Source: Candidatus Sumerlaeota bacterium (lineage in GTDB: Bacteria > Sumerlaeota > Sumerlaeia > MWCT01 > JAGHBZ01). Taken from it: 6,240 nucleotides of DNA. The stretch lies in assembly GCA_021160705.1 (NCBI GenBank), contig JAGHBZ010000313.1, forward strand, positions 1 to 6,240. The letters run 5' to 3'. Shown here one piece after another: positions 1 through 6,240 of this stretch. The translations under genes were made by a program, and so were the position numbers. A model generated the notes under the pieces. The model had not been told where the DNA came from, searched no databases, and saw nothing but the letters and a program-made list of their open reading frames with translations. How positions within the stretch are numbered: the stretch's first letter is position 1; the number at the start of each line of letters is the position of its first letter.

Positions 1-36
1 CTTTCTGATTGAAGCGAAGGAACTCACCATTCCACA

Positions 37-112
37 CCTATCCTGGTCTCCTGGATTCCTTATTAATGTTCTTTTTTCTTTCTATAAGGAGACCAGGAAG
101 CCAGGAGATAGG
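37..112. repeat. Long imperfect inverted repeat (hairpin)
   Basis: The left arm (37-63) and right arm (84-112) are imperfect reverse complements around a T-rich loop of about 20 nt (64-83). In the full-length register four blocks pair: CCTAT (37-41) with ATAGG (108-112), CCTGG (42-46) with CCAGG (101-105), CCTGG (50-54) with CCAGG (93-97), and CCTTAT (58-63) with ATAAGG (84-89). These are separated by small internal loops and a 2-nt bulge. Because each arm carries two CCTGG/CCAGG words, a second register is possible, giving a perfect 12-bp match between 41-52 and 87-98. It looks like a dispersed palindromic (REP- or MITE-like) element. That it recurs elsewhere in the genome is inference. It lacks a T-run directly after the right arm, so a classical terminator on the plus strand is unlikely. 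Confidence 0.75.
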
Positions 113-176
113 AGTTAACCTGTAAAGGTCAGCTCTCATTGATTAGTGGTAGGCGATAAGGATGATGAACCCTGAT

Positions 177-229
177 AAACCGACTAAACCGACTAACCGA
201 CCAAACGGACTCAACGGACTAAACGGACT
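177..229. repeat. Degenerate 9-bp tandem repeat, six units
   Basis: Six head-to-tail units are visible: AAACCGACT (177-185), the same again (186-194), an 8-bp AACCGACC (195-202), then AAACGGACT (203-211), CAACGGACT (212-220) and AAACGGACT (221-229). The first three units carry CCGAC and the last three CGGAC, so the array has two sub-types side by side. A seventh unit begins (CAAC) and then breaks down into a T-run. The array contains no supported gene. Its function is unknown; slipped-strand expansion of an intergenic simple repeat is the simplest explanation. Confidence 0.8.
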
Positions 230-410
230 CAACTTTTTGATTTTTAGAAGTCCTCAGCAGGCTTTATGGGGCTGATAGGTCTCCCGTTTTATGGCAAAGA
301 AACTCTACGTTATTGCTAAATAATCGTTTTATACACAGATTCTATCTTTGCAACAGAGCACTTTATAAGCGATACAGTTGTTTTCGGGCATAGATTTTTT
401 GCACAGTTTG

Positions 411-1169
411 TTATATGGTGAATTCGAGCCCGTCGTAGGCGAGCTGGAATTCAGGTGGGAGCTGGCGATTGGTTTCGTGGTGTTCAAGACGATGGCAGAT
501 ATGCGTGAAATATGTCTGTTGCGGAGCAATTTTTTCAGCGACCTCCCGAGCCTGAGCCAGCGAGAAATGCGTGGCGTGAGGGCGTTCCCTGAGCGCATTT
601 ATCACCAGTATTTTTACCCCACGTAACAAATTCAGGCTTTCTTCTGAAATATAGCTCGCATCAGTTATGTAGCCAAAATCATTGAACCGATAACCTAAGA
701 TGTCGAGGATACCGTGTTTGACAGGGATGGGAGTAACGCATACCTCACCTAAATTTATTGGCTTATCAATTAAATGAAGGTTTAAATTCAGGATACCGCT
801 ACCAAGTTGTGGCGGATTGAAAAAGTAATCATAACGACGCTCAATATCGGCTATCACATCTTTGTTTCCGTATACATCAATAGATTTATTATTTCCGATT
901 GTGAAGACACGCAGGTCATCAATGCCAGCTATGTGGTCAAAGTGCGTGTGGGTGAAGAAGACCGCATCAACCTGCTCAATGCCGTATCGTAACGCCTGAG
1001 TGCGAAAATCAGGTGTGCAGTCAATGAGAAAATGAAGATTACCAGACTCTATGTATGCGCTACTACGTAGACGTTTATTCTTTGGGTCGGGCGAACTACA
1101 TACCGGGCAATGGCATCCTATTGTAGGAATACCAAAAGATGTTCCAGTACCTAATAAGACAACCCGCAT
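411..1169 (-). CDS. MBL-fold metallo-hydrolase, PhnP-like
   Basis: This 252-residue protein is a metallo-beta-lactamase-fold hydrolase of the PhnP type, predicted cytoplasmic and dinuclear-metal dependent. The metal ligands are all visible: HxHxDH at 74-79 (THTHFDH), His152, Asp170 in YITDAS, and His223 in THICH. The N-terminal CxCxxC (Cys19, Cys21, Cys24) with His226 matches the extra structural zinc site known in E. coli PhnP. The C-terminal LAYDGLEF block is also typical of this group. PhnP itself cleaves phosphoribosyl cyclic phosphate in C-P lyase metabolism, but no phn genes are seen here and many PhnP-like proteins lie outside that pathway, so the substrate is unassigned; a phosphodiesterase activity is inferred. 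The ATG lies 3 nt after the stop of the radical SAM gene. A GGAGGT at 1181-1186, inside the end of that gene, is the likely ribosome binding site, although its 11-nt spacing is long. Length is normal for the family. Confidence 0.92.
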   Translation of the reverse strand: MRVVLLGTGTSFGIPTIGCHCPVCSSPDPKNKRLRSSAYIESGNLHFLIDCTPDFRTQALRYGIEQVDAVFFTHTHFDHIAGIDDLRVFTIGNNKSIDVYGNKDVIADIERRYDYFFNPPQLGSGILNLNLHLIDKPINLGEVCVTPIPVKHGILDILGYRFNDFGYITDASYISEESLNLLRGVKILVINALRERPHATHFSLAQAREVAEKIAPQQTYFTHICHRLEHHETNRQLPPEFQLAYDGLEFTI

Positions 1170-1172
1170 TCG

Positions 1173-2246
1173 TTATGATGACCTCCGCGTATTTAATTTT
1201 ATACTTTGTGGTTCAATAATCAGCACTTCTTCATTAGACAGAGAATCATCTTTATCAATCTGGCATTCTACTGCACGTGCATTGAGCCGATTTTTAAGCC
1301 ATCTGATACCCTGTTTATTATGGCTCATTAGTTTTTTATAGATATGGTTACTCACCAGGAGTCTGGGAGGGTGTTGGTGTTTTTGTTCAGAGGCGTGCTG
1401 GTCAATCTGATGGAGAATCTTTTCCACGAGCAGGTACACATCACAGAGCTCCCGCAACGCAGGATGAAACAACCCGGCTACTACTGCACCTTCAGTAGTA
1501 AGTCGTCGGGATGGCTGAAGTCCAACACGAATGACATTTATCCCAGCCTCCTCAAACAGGACAATCATTTTTGTCAGAGTGGAGAACATTGTTTCCTCAT
1601 CCCAGGGTTGATAGTCGCCTGTTCTAAACATTTCTTCAAGTATGGTGTCGCGAAGAACCAATGTAGGATGCAATCGCACAAATTCTGGACGCAAAGAAAT
1701 CGCAGTCTTTGCTGAGCCCAGCGATTTTTCTGGCGTATCACCCGGTAGACCAAGCATAAGATGTATACCAACCTTGAATCCGTATTCAGCAACTAATTTA
1801 ACGGAACGGATTGCCGTAGCTGCATTATAACCCCTTCCACTCTGCTGAAGAACATCGTCATAAAAGCTCTGGACACCCAGTTCAATGGTTTCGCCTTTAT
1901 ATTTTTTTAGCAATTGGAGGGTGTCATCAGTAACAAAGTCGGGTCGAGTAGAAATCCTTACCGCAACAATACGTCCATCGTCTAAAAAAGGTGCAATCGC
2001 TTTAAGGTAACTTTCTTGAAGGGTTAATGGTAGCGCAGAAAAACTACCACCATAAAAGGCTATTTCAGTCTCCTGATAAATCTTGCGGTTAAGTGTTTGC
2101 AGACTCCTGCTGATAAATTCAGATACTTCATTCGGTGAACGAACTTCATCCAGGTCTGTCAGGAGCGACTGATTACAAAACACACAGGAGGGTTCTGGAC
2201 ACCCAGCCCTTGGTAAAAATACCGGGATTATAGCTCTTCGGCTCAT
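1173..2246 (-). CDS. Radical SAM protein, short Elp3-like family
   Basis: This 357-residue protein belongs to the short bacterial radical SAM group related to the Elp3 catalytic core (COG1243-like), lacking an acetyltransferase domain. In order it shows IIPVF near the N-terminus, cluster cysteines Cys16, Cys21 and Cys24 followed by NQ, YGGSF at 65-69 (SAM-binding GGE-like motif), ISTRPD at 98-103, IELGVQS at 121-127, GLPGDT at 166-171 and IRVGLQP at 239-245. A FHPALRELC segment follows; the last 80 residues or so are poorly conserved. The protein should bind a 4Fe-4S cluster and make a 5'-deoxyadenosyl radical; the substrate is unknown. An oddity is the CX4CX2C spacing, one residue longer than the usual CX3CX2C. 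The start at 2246 is chosen because AGGA (2253-2256) lies 6 nt upstream and it places the protein start just before IIPVF. An in-frame ATG at 2264 lacks such a site and would add six residues. It forms an operon with the MBL gene 3 nt downstream. The 187 nt up to the lipoprotein stop show nothing else supportable. Confidence 0.9.
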   Translation of the reverse strand: MSRRAIIPVFLPRAGCPEPSCVFCNQSLLTDLDEVRSPNEVSEFISRSLQTLNRKIYQETEIAFYGGSFSALPLTLQESYLKAIAPFLDDGRIVAVRISTRPDFVTDDTLQLLKKYKGETIELGVQSFYDDVLQQSGRGYNAATAIRSVKLVAEYGFKVGIHLMLGLPGDTPEKSLGSAKTAISLRPEFVRLHPTLVLRDTILEEMFRTGDYQPWDEETMFSTLTKMIVLFEEAGINVIRVGLQPSRRLTTEGAVVAGLFHPALRELCDVYLLVEKILHQIDQHASEQKHQHPPRLLVSNHIYKKLMSHNKQGIRWLKNRLNARAVECQIDKDDSLSNEEVLIIEPQSIKLNTRRSS

Positions 2247-2252
2247 CTCGTT

Positions 2253-2256
2253 TCCT
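2253..2256 (-). promoter_or_regulatory. Ribosome binding site deciding the radical SAM start
   Basis: On the minus strand AGGA stands 6 nt before the ATG at 2246-2244. No comparable site precedes the in-frame ATG at 2264. This favours the shorter 357-residue product over a 363-residue one. Confidence 0.6.
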
Positions 2257-2433
2257 GTCTGCATTCAAATATATCCATAATATATTACTGATGCTGTGAA
2301 TGTCTACTATTCAAACGCCAGACTCCGTTTTTGCTCTTTGGTCCACACATTTTGCATTTTGTGGCATACACTAATCTCAAGGCTATTTGGTTCATAAAAG
2401 GAAATAAAGGAGAAAGTTTTTCCTACCACATTC

Positions 2434-3045
2434 TTAATTTCCTGTATCGTTGACAGGCGTGATAGGCTTTGCCGGCTGATTGTTGTCCATCTTGGCGTCG
2501 TCGTCAAAATAGATGTCCAGTGTAGTCCAGCCAAGAATAAAATCGAGCATTTGGAGGTAGCGTGGAGTGCCCACTGCTCCAATCCAGCCCAGATGGATAT
2601 AATGGGGACAGGATATGAGATATTTTGGACCAGGGAATGGACCCACTACCATTCCTGCGAGTCCAGAACGCTGAAAATTCAGCAACTTATGTCGTTCTTC
2701 TTCAGACATAGCTTTAAGTTCAGATTCAGCGACAGAATTGCCGAACCCTACTTCTTCAGCGCCATAAAGAATCAGTCCATAGCTTCGTTCATAATGGGGT
2801 GAGAAGAAACCAAATTTCCGACCACCAAGCCCCACGTAATATCCCTCCACATTCCCATAACCAATAGGAACCACCGGGACAAAATCATAAAAGAACGCAA
2901 ACTGTGGTTTCTTGGAAAAAGTGAATCCAATGTCAATCATATCCATAGCATCCCCTGCACGATTCTTAAGATACACACACCCCTGGAGGCAACACAGCAT
3001 TGCAAATACCACTGATACAATAAGGATAAAAATAACTTTTTTCAC
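2434..3045 (-). CDS. Predicted small lipoprotein, unknown function
   Basis: This 203-residue protein is predicted to be exported and lipid-anchored. A KK n-region and a hydrophobic stretch (residues 4-20) end in a lipobox LQGC, with Cys23 as the modified residue. The mature part starts with a RAGDAMDMIDIGFTF segment and then aromatic- and glycine-rich strands (FVPVVPIGYGNVEGYYVGLGG at about 57-77), which suggests a small beta-rich envelope protein. I do not recognise a named family; some small lipoproteins share an Arg-x2-Asp-then-glycine-rich layout, but that resemblance is weak. The start is a GTG, chosen because AGGAGGAGG (3049-3057) lies just upstream and it gives a standard lipoprotein signal. 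An in-frame ATG at 3078 would place the ribosome binding site inside the gene and add 11 residues rich in charge. It is transcribed divergently from the exported protein gene at 3320 and separated from the downstream radical SAM gene by 187 nt. Confidence 0.82.
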   Translation of the reverse strand: MKKVIFILIVSVVFAMLCCLQGCVYLKNRAGDAMDMIDIGFTFSKKPQFAFFYDFVPVVPIGYGNVEGYYVGLGGRKFGFFSPHYERSYGLILYGAEEVGFGNSVAESELKAMSEEERHKLLNFQRSGLAGMVVGPFPGPKYLISCPHYIHLGWIGAVGTPRYLQMLDFILGWTTLDIYFDDDAKMDNNQPAKPITPVNDTGN

Positions 3046-3048
3046 ATT

Positions 3049-3057
3049 CCTCCTCCT
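3049..3057 (-). promoter_or_regulatory. Strong ribosome binding site for the lipoprotein gene
   Basis: AGGAGGAGG on the minus strand ends 3 nt before the GTG at 3045; counting from its first AGGAGG, the spacing is 6 nt. The triple AGG allows two pairing registers with the 16S tail. It fixes the GTG as the start instead of the ATG at 3078. An out-of-frame ATG overlaps the GTG by two bases (AATGTG), so start selection may be slightly ambiguous here. Confidence 0.8.
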
Positions 3058-3154
3058 ATAATGGCAAGCATCGGACATCAGCCTAACTGGATATAAGATG
3101 GGAATTAGCGTACACGTCGGTCTTTTTAGAAATCAATAATATTTGCAATTACTC

Positions 3155-3184
3155 CTTATCACGTAATACATTATTGACGATAAG
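3155..3184. promoter_or_regulatory. Candidate operator: inverted repeat in divergent region
   Basis: CTTATC (3155-3160) and GATAAG (3179-3184) form a perfect 6-bp inverted repeat with an 18-nt spacer, inside which GTAAT (3163-3167) and ATTAT (3170-3174) nearly mirror each other. It lies near the middle of the 274-bp region between the divergent lipoprotein and 384-residue exported-protein genes, where a shared regulator could bind. Region base composition is AT-rich, so chance is a real possibility. Confidence 0.25.
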
Positions 3185-3248
3185 ACTAAAATAGTAAGCA
3201 GATTACTTCAGGAAAGATAATGTCAGAGGGATACCAGTTTTTCAGTTG

Positions 3249-3254
3249 TATAAT
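3249..3254 (+). promoter_or_regulatory. Candidate -10 element for the exported-protein gene
   Basis: A perfect TATAAT stands 65 nt before the ATG at 3320. The -35 position at a 17-nt spacing (3226-3231) reads GAGGGA, far from TTGACA. A TTGACG at 3174-3179 has no matching -10 at normal distance. The promoter is therefore only a suggestion; the organism's consensus is unknown. Confidence 0.25.
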
Positions 3255-3319
3255 ACGCTGGGCGAAATTTGATTCCTCTGAGCAAACAAAATAATTATAG
3301 AGTAAAGAGGTGAACAGCA

Positions 3320-4474
3320 ATGAAGAAGCAATGGATAGACCTTCTGGTAGTTTTAACCATATTTAGCTTATTGGTAGTCTCTGGTGACGGATTTGAGCAG
3401 ACTAAAAACGGGCAGAAAATATCCATACAATCACACCCGGCAAAAATCAATCGGTTTAAAACCTTTATCTATATTGACAGACAAGGTATAGGGATAGAGG
3501 CATTTCGGTTGTTAATTCCTTCGGACTGGAAATTTGAGGGTGGCATAAGATGGCTACTGGATAATCCCGGTATGCCAGCGGTGGTAAGTTTTCGCATCCG
3601 TAATCCTGAAGGAACAGAAGAACTGGAAGTCTTTCCCAACCAACCATTTTTCTGGACTGATAACCAGATGCTTCTCTACTCGTTCCCAATAGGTTCACGA
3701 TATTTTGGTAGTGAAGTCCATCCACCGGTTGGCGTACTGGAAGCACTCAAGACTATTGTCCTCCCCAGGTTCAGGGGGGATGTTTATAATCTGCGCATTG
3801 TAAATGAGCAGATTTTACCAGAGCTTGCCAAATCCCTCGCCCAGGTTACACCAGCGCAACCCGGAGTGTGTACATCAGTAGAAGGAGCAAAGATACGAAT
3901 TGAATATCAGAAAGATAATAAATGGTTTGAAGAAGAGATGTACGGAGTTGTGGAGACAGTTTCTTTCTCAATGCAAATGCTCACAGGTTCAGTGACCAAC
4001 ACTAATTGGATGGTGGATTATTTGTTTTCTTTCAAGGCAGAGAAAGGAAAATTAGAACCAGCCTCTGAGCTGTTTCAGACGATGATTTCTTCTTTCAGGA
4101 TAAACCCTCAATGGTTCAATAAATATAATCAAGTAGTTCAATTTTTAGTGCAACACCAGATTCAACAGATTCAGCATATAGGACAGTTAAGTCGGATTAT
4201 CAGTCAGACCAACAATGAAATAAACGATATGATAATGGACTCTTACAATCAACGACAGGCAGTGTACGACCGAATCTCAGAGAATTTTAGTCAATACATT
4301 AGAGGTGTGGACGAATATTATAATCCACTGGAGCAACAATCAGTGGAACTTCCAACCGGTTATGATAATGTGTGGGCGAATAGTAACGGTGAATACATCC
4401 TTTCAGACGACCCCAACTTTGACCCCAACATCGGTTCAAATCTTACGTGGCATAAATTAGAAAGAAGAAGATAA
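3320..4474 (+). CDS. Exported protein of unknown function, 384 residues
   Basis: The protein starts with MKKQWID, a hydrophobic stretch at 8-20 and a plausible signal peptidase I site near residues 20-23. There is no lipobox cysteine and no later membrane segment, so it should be released outside the cytoplasmic membrane. The N-terminal half has a FRLLIPSDWKFEGG segment (62-75) followed by predicted strands and ELEVFPNQPFFWTDNQ. This layout is seen in uncharacterised exported proteins with an 'IPxGWxxxGG' motif; I recall that resemblance and have not tested it. A glutamine-rich, probably helical region follows (about 265-325). The C-terminal block, VELPTGYDNVWANSNGEYIL and then SDDPNFDPN (about 342-370), looks like a conserved module found at the end of several such proteins. 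The start is well supported by GAGGTGA (3307-3313) with 6-nt spacing. It diverges from the lipoprotein gene and converges with the DUF6599 gene, 23 nt away. No enzymatic motif is visible. Confidence 0.88.
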   Translation: MKKQWIDLLVVLTIFSLLVVSGDGFEQTKNGQKISIQSHPAKINRFKTFIYIDRQGIGIEAFRLLIPSDWKFEGGIRWLLDNPGMPAVVSFRIRNPEGTEELEVFPNQPFFWTDNQMLLYSFPIGSRYFGSEVHPPVGVLEALKTIVLPRFRGDVYNLRIVNEQILPELAKSLAQVTPAQPGVCTSVEGAKIRIEYQKDNKWFEEEMYGVVETVSFSMQMLTGSVTNTNWMVDYLFSFKAEKGKLEPASELFQTMISSFRINPQWFNKYNQVVQFLVQHQIQQIQHIGQLSRIISQTNNEINDMIMDSYNQRQAVYDRISENFSQYIRGVDEYYNPLEQQSVELPTGYDNVWANSNGEYILSDDPNFDPNIGSNLTWHKLERRR

Positions 4475-4497
4475 TATTGAGCGTGCTTGTCCCAATT

Positions 4498-5409
4498 TTA
4501 ATGTATTTTTAAGATAATCTGCTGGAGATTCTTTAATTTTTTGCGGAGAAGGGGCTCGTTAGTTTTTGCTGTCATACCACCGTAGATATAGGATTTTCCC
4601 GGTTTTATTACCAGAACCTTGTTCGCCTTGTGAGCCGTGTAGCTAAACTGCCCGCTCCTGAGCCAGCCGTGTTTGAGCAGGATAGCATCAATGTTTTTCA
4701 TCTCCACAGCGGGAATATTCTGTTTACAGGGATGGAGAAAAAGAGTCATTTGTTTACGGTTAACTCTGTATTCTGCAGTGAACCAATTATTGAGTCCTTT
4801 TATGTTGAGGAAATCTCTCAGAAAAAATCGTTGACTGTGGGGAATTAAATCCTTCTCTGGAAAAAGATAAACAGGTGCTGGTAATCTTGCTTCGCCTTTT
4901 ATATTGCTCTCAATTACTTGAGCAAACCTGATTAAAGATTTCTGAACCGATTTATCCAGTGTGTAAGCAGTTAGTTTGACATAATATCTATCTTTGAAGA
5001 AATTAAGCACAGGCATTTCAGCGTAGGCTTCTGCACCAATGTCAATGAAATGATAATTTGGGGAGCGTTCAGCGGCAAACATCCCGAAGGCATTATCCAA
5101 TAAGCCCATATCGTAAATATCCACCAGAATGGTGAGCGAAGACGTGGTGAGGTTTGTGTATTCCACCGTAACAACACATCGGAAATCATACTTTAGATAG
5201 CGTGGTGCAGCGCCATTGATATATTTCCATAGATTATGTGCAAAGAAGAAATGAGGCGATTCTTTCATTATCCAGTTTTTTATCTCGTTATTCTTCGGCA
5301 GGAGCGACAGGAGTGATTCAGTGGAACACTTATCGTTTGCAGACACCCACTGAGTTATCGTGCATAGGAGAAGAATTACGATAGCCAATACTATTCGGTG
5401 TTTCACCAT
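4498..5409 (-). CDS. Exported DUF6599-type protein
   Basis: This 303-residue protein has a clear signal peptide: MVKHR, a hydrophobic core at 6-19 and a WVSA cleavage site after residue 24. The mature part shows the hallmarks I associate with DUF6599: a LWKYINGAAPRYLKYDF segment (60-76) and an IYDMGLLDNAFGMFAAERSP segment (98-117). Both are close to the family pattern in which a 'W.YI(D/N)GAA' motif is followed by 'YDMG...NAFG...ER'. The biochemical role of the family is not established to my knowledge. The remainder (about 180-303) is less conserved and ends in a basic tail. There is no other membrane segment, so a periplasmic or secreted location is inferred. The ATG lies 2 nt after the stop of the FAD-dependent oxidoreductase gene with no strong ribosome binding site of its own, suggesting translational coupling. 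It converges with the 384-residue gene, and the 23-nt gap shows no good terminator hairpin. Confidence 0.87.
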   Translation of the reverse strand: MVKHRIVLAIVILLLCTITQWVSANDKCSTESLLSLLPKNNEIKNWIMKESPHFFFAHNLWKYINGAAPRYLKYDFRCVVTVEYTNLTTSSLTILVDIYDMGLLDNAFGMFAAERSPNYHFIDIGAEAYAEMPVLNFFKDRYYVKLTAYTLDKSVQKSLIRFAQVIESNIKGEARLPAPVYLFPEKDLIPHSQRFFLRDFLNIKGLNNWFTAEYRVNRKQMTLFLHPCKQNIPAVEMKNIDAILLKHGWLRSGQFSYTAHKANKVLVIKPGKSYIYGGMTAKTNEPLLRKKLKNLQQIILKIH

Positions 5410-5411
5410 AA

Positions 5412-6240
5412 TTATAGACCCAGAATATTTTTAAACGGACTGATTACCTTTTCAGGTTTGTTCAGTAGAATCTGGTCAACCACTTCAGCGCCCTGAACAA
5501 ATGAATGGTCCATATTGCCCACTTCATAAAGCCAGAGCCCGAACCTGCCACGTGAATAAATCTGGTTTTGCTGAAGGTATGGAATAATCGTAGATAGCGC
5601 CTTATTTCGCGTCAGGGTGGGCACAGGATAGGAATACCCCGCGTCAATCAAGTATGCAGAGACGATATTATTGCGCTGGTCTTGAGTAATCAGACCTGTC
5701 CTGACAAGCCCATCTATAGTGTCGTCTATAATGGATGATTTGTTAATAGGACGAAAATCAGAATACGATGTCTCGCACATAAAAGAGTAGTAGTTTTTGC
5801 CGGGAACATTATTTGGTGAATAATGATGAAAATAGGTTACCCGATAAAAGGGGCAGTTGCTTTCCGGGAAGTAGACCCAGCATCGTTCTTCAGGAGGTGG
5901 GTTACCTTTCAGCCCAATGCCAACAATCATCGCACTGGTGAAACTCAGATACTTCTGCGCACTCTGGATTAATGTATCATTAGGAGGAAGTAACATTCTT
6001 ACCAGTTCATTCAGGGGGATGGCGCTGATAAGCACATCAAACTTTTCCTGTGAGCCATTGGCAAACTTTAGCGTCTTTTCTGATATATCAATTTGTTCCA
6101 CACGACGGTTATAATGAATTTTGTCGGGGAATCGTCTGGCAATACGGCGATAAATTTCACCGGTAGCACCATTGAGTGGAAATTTGAATGTAGAGTTAGG
6201 ACCCCAGCTGATGTCATCTTGCTGGAATAAAATATTTTTC
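5412..6240 (-). CDS. FAD-dependent oxidoreductase (amine-oxidase/PPO-like), 5' part off the edge
   Basis: About 275 C-terminal residues of a flavin oxidoreductase of the amine-oxidase/protoporphyrinogen-oxidase-like superfamily (COG1232-like) are visible. The frame is open to the right edge of the window. The first visible part contains DDISWGPNSTFKFPLNGATG, a segment typical of the group ('WGPN..F.FP..GGTG'), followed by the RRVEQIDI and FDVLISAIPLNELV region. Near the C-terminus the GRFGLWLYEVGNMDHSF segment and QGAEVVDQIL form the usual FAD-contacting end of the fold. A GTG at 6099-6101 could be mistaken for the start, but conserved sequence continues upstream without a stop, so it is internal. 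The missing 5' part, probably around 150-180 codons, should hold the Rossmann GxGxxG. Substrate is unknown: relatives act on porphyrinogens, amines, carotenoids or sugar nucleotides, and a role in glycan or lipid modification is only a guess. It ends 2 nt before the DUF6599 gene, forming an operon. Confidence 0.88.
   Translation of the reverse strand, partial: KNILFQQDDISWGPNSTFKFPLNGATGEIYRRIARRFPDKIHYNRRVEQIDISEKTLKFANGSQEKFDVLISAIPLNELVRMLLPPNDTLIQSAQKYLSFTSAMIVGIGLKGNPPPEERCWVYFPESNCPFYRVTYFHHYSPNNVPGKNYYSFMCETSYSDFRPINKSSIIDDTIDGLVRTGLITQDQRNNIVSAYLIDAGYSYPVPTLTRNKALSTIIPYLQQNQIYSRGRFGLWLYEVGNMDHSFVQGAEVVDQILLNKPEKVISPFKNILGL

Larger units (their letters stand above)
1..410. other. Non-coding stretch with two repeats
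   Basis: No convincing gene is seen here. It lies downstream of the stop codon of the minus-strand MBL gene. It contains a long imperfect hairpin (37-112) and a short tandem array (177-229), described separately. A plus-strand frame is open from position 2 to a TAA at 116-118. It could be the tail of a gene entering from the left, but half of it is the hairpin itself and I recognise nothing in it, so it is not called as a CDS. Positions 230-410 show no hairpin followed by a T-run that would serve as a convincing terminator for the minus-strand operon. Confidence 0.6.

Noticed and set aside
2..118. Plus-strand open frame entering from the left edge
   Set aside because: Only 38 codons are visible, half of them made of the hairpin repeat, with nothing recognisable; a gene tail cannot be shown.
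225..253. GGACT...AGTCC hairpin after the tandem array as a terminator
   Set aside because: Only 5 bp pair around a 19-nt loop and no T-run follows the stem.
1344..1715. Plus-strand 123-codon frame antisense to the radical SAM gene
   Set aside because: It lies fully inside a well-supported gene and its translation shows no domain.
1173..2246. PhnJ-like C-P lyase role for the radical SAM gene next to a PhnP-like gene
   Set aside because: The motifs (GGSF, STRPD, ELGVQS, GLPGD, N-terminal cysteine cluster) are those of the Elp3-like group, not PhnJ, and no other phn gene is present.
2307..2582. Minus-strand 91-codon frame overlapping the end of the lipoprotein gene
   Set aside because: It overlaps the lipoprotein C-terminus in another frame, has no recognisable motif and no good ribosome binding site; it is a shadow.
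4475..4497. Bidirectional terminator between the convergent genes
   Set aside because: The 23-nt gap holds at most a 4-bp inverted match, too little to call a terminator.
5412..6101. Complete 229-residue protein starting at the GTG at 6101
   Set aside because: The frame stays open to the window edge and the upstream codons encode a conserved segment of the flavin-enzyme family, so the GTG is internal.

Overview
The window is a piece of an uncultured-type bacterial genome, moderately AT-rich, with ordinary bacterial genes, Shine-Dalgarno sites and ATG/GTG starts. A lipoprotein signal and two other exported proteins of sparsely characterised families point to a bacterium with an elaborate envelope, probably diderm. 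I cannot name the phylum from the sequence. I see no tRNA, rRNA, CRISPR array, transposase or phage gene.

Layout: (1) Positions 1-410 hold no convincing gene but carry two repeats, a long imperfect hairpin (37-112) and a degenerate 9-bp tandem array (177-229). (2) Positions 411-2246, minus strand, hold a two-gene operon. A short Elp3-like radical SAM protein (1173-2246) is followed 3 nt later by a PhnP-type metallo-beta-lactamase-fold hydrolase (411-1169). (3) A small predicted lipoprotein (2434-3045, minus) and a 384-residue exported protein (3320-4474, plus) diverge from a 274-bp intergenic region. (4) Positions 4498-6240, minus strand, hold a second operon: the C-terminal part of a FAD-dependent amine-oxidase/protoporphyrinogen-oxidase-like protein that runs off the right edge, then 2 nt later an exported DUF6599-type protein. 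This operon converges on the 384-residue gene with only 23 nt between stop codons.

The two tight gene pairs are probably co-transcribed and translationally coupled. The radical SAM and MBL proteins are predicted to be cytoplasmic enzymes with intact catalytic residues but unknown substrates. The lipoprotein, the 384-residue protein and the DUF6599 protein all act outside the cytoplasm, so the centre of the window is a cluster of unassigned envelope genes. I found no clear previously undescribed system. The best leads are the non-canonical cysteine spacing of the radical SAM protein, its pairing with the PhnP-like hydrolase, the FAD-enzyme/DUF6599 operon, and the hairpin repeat.
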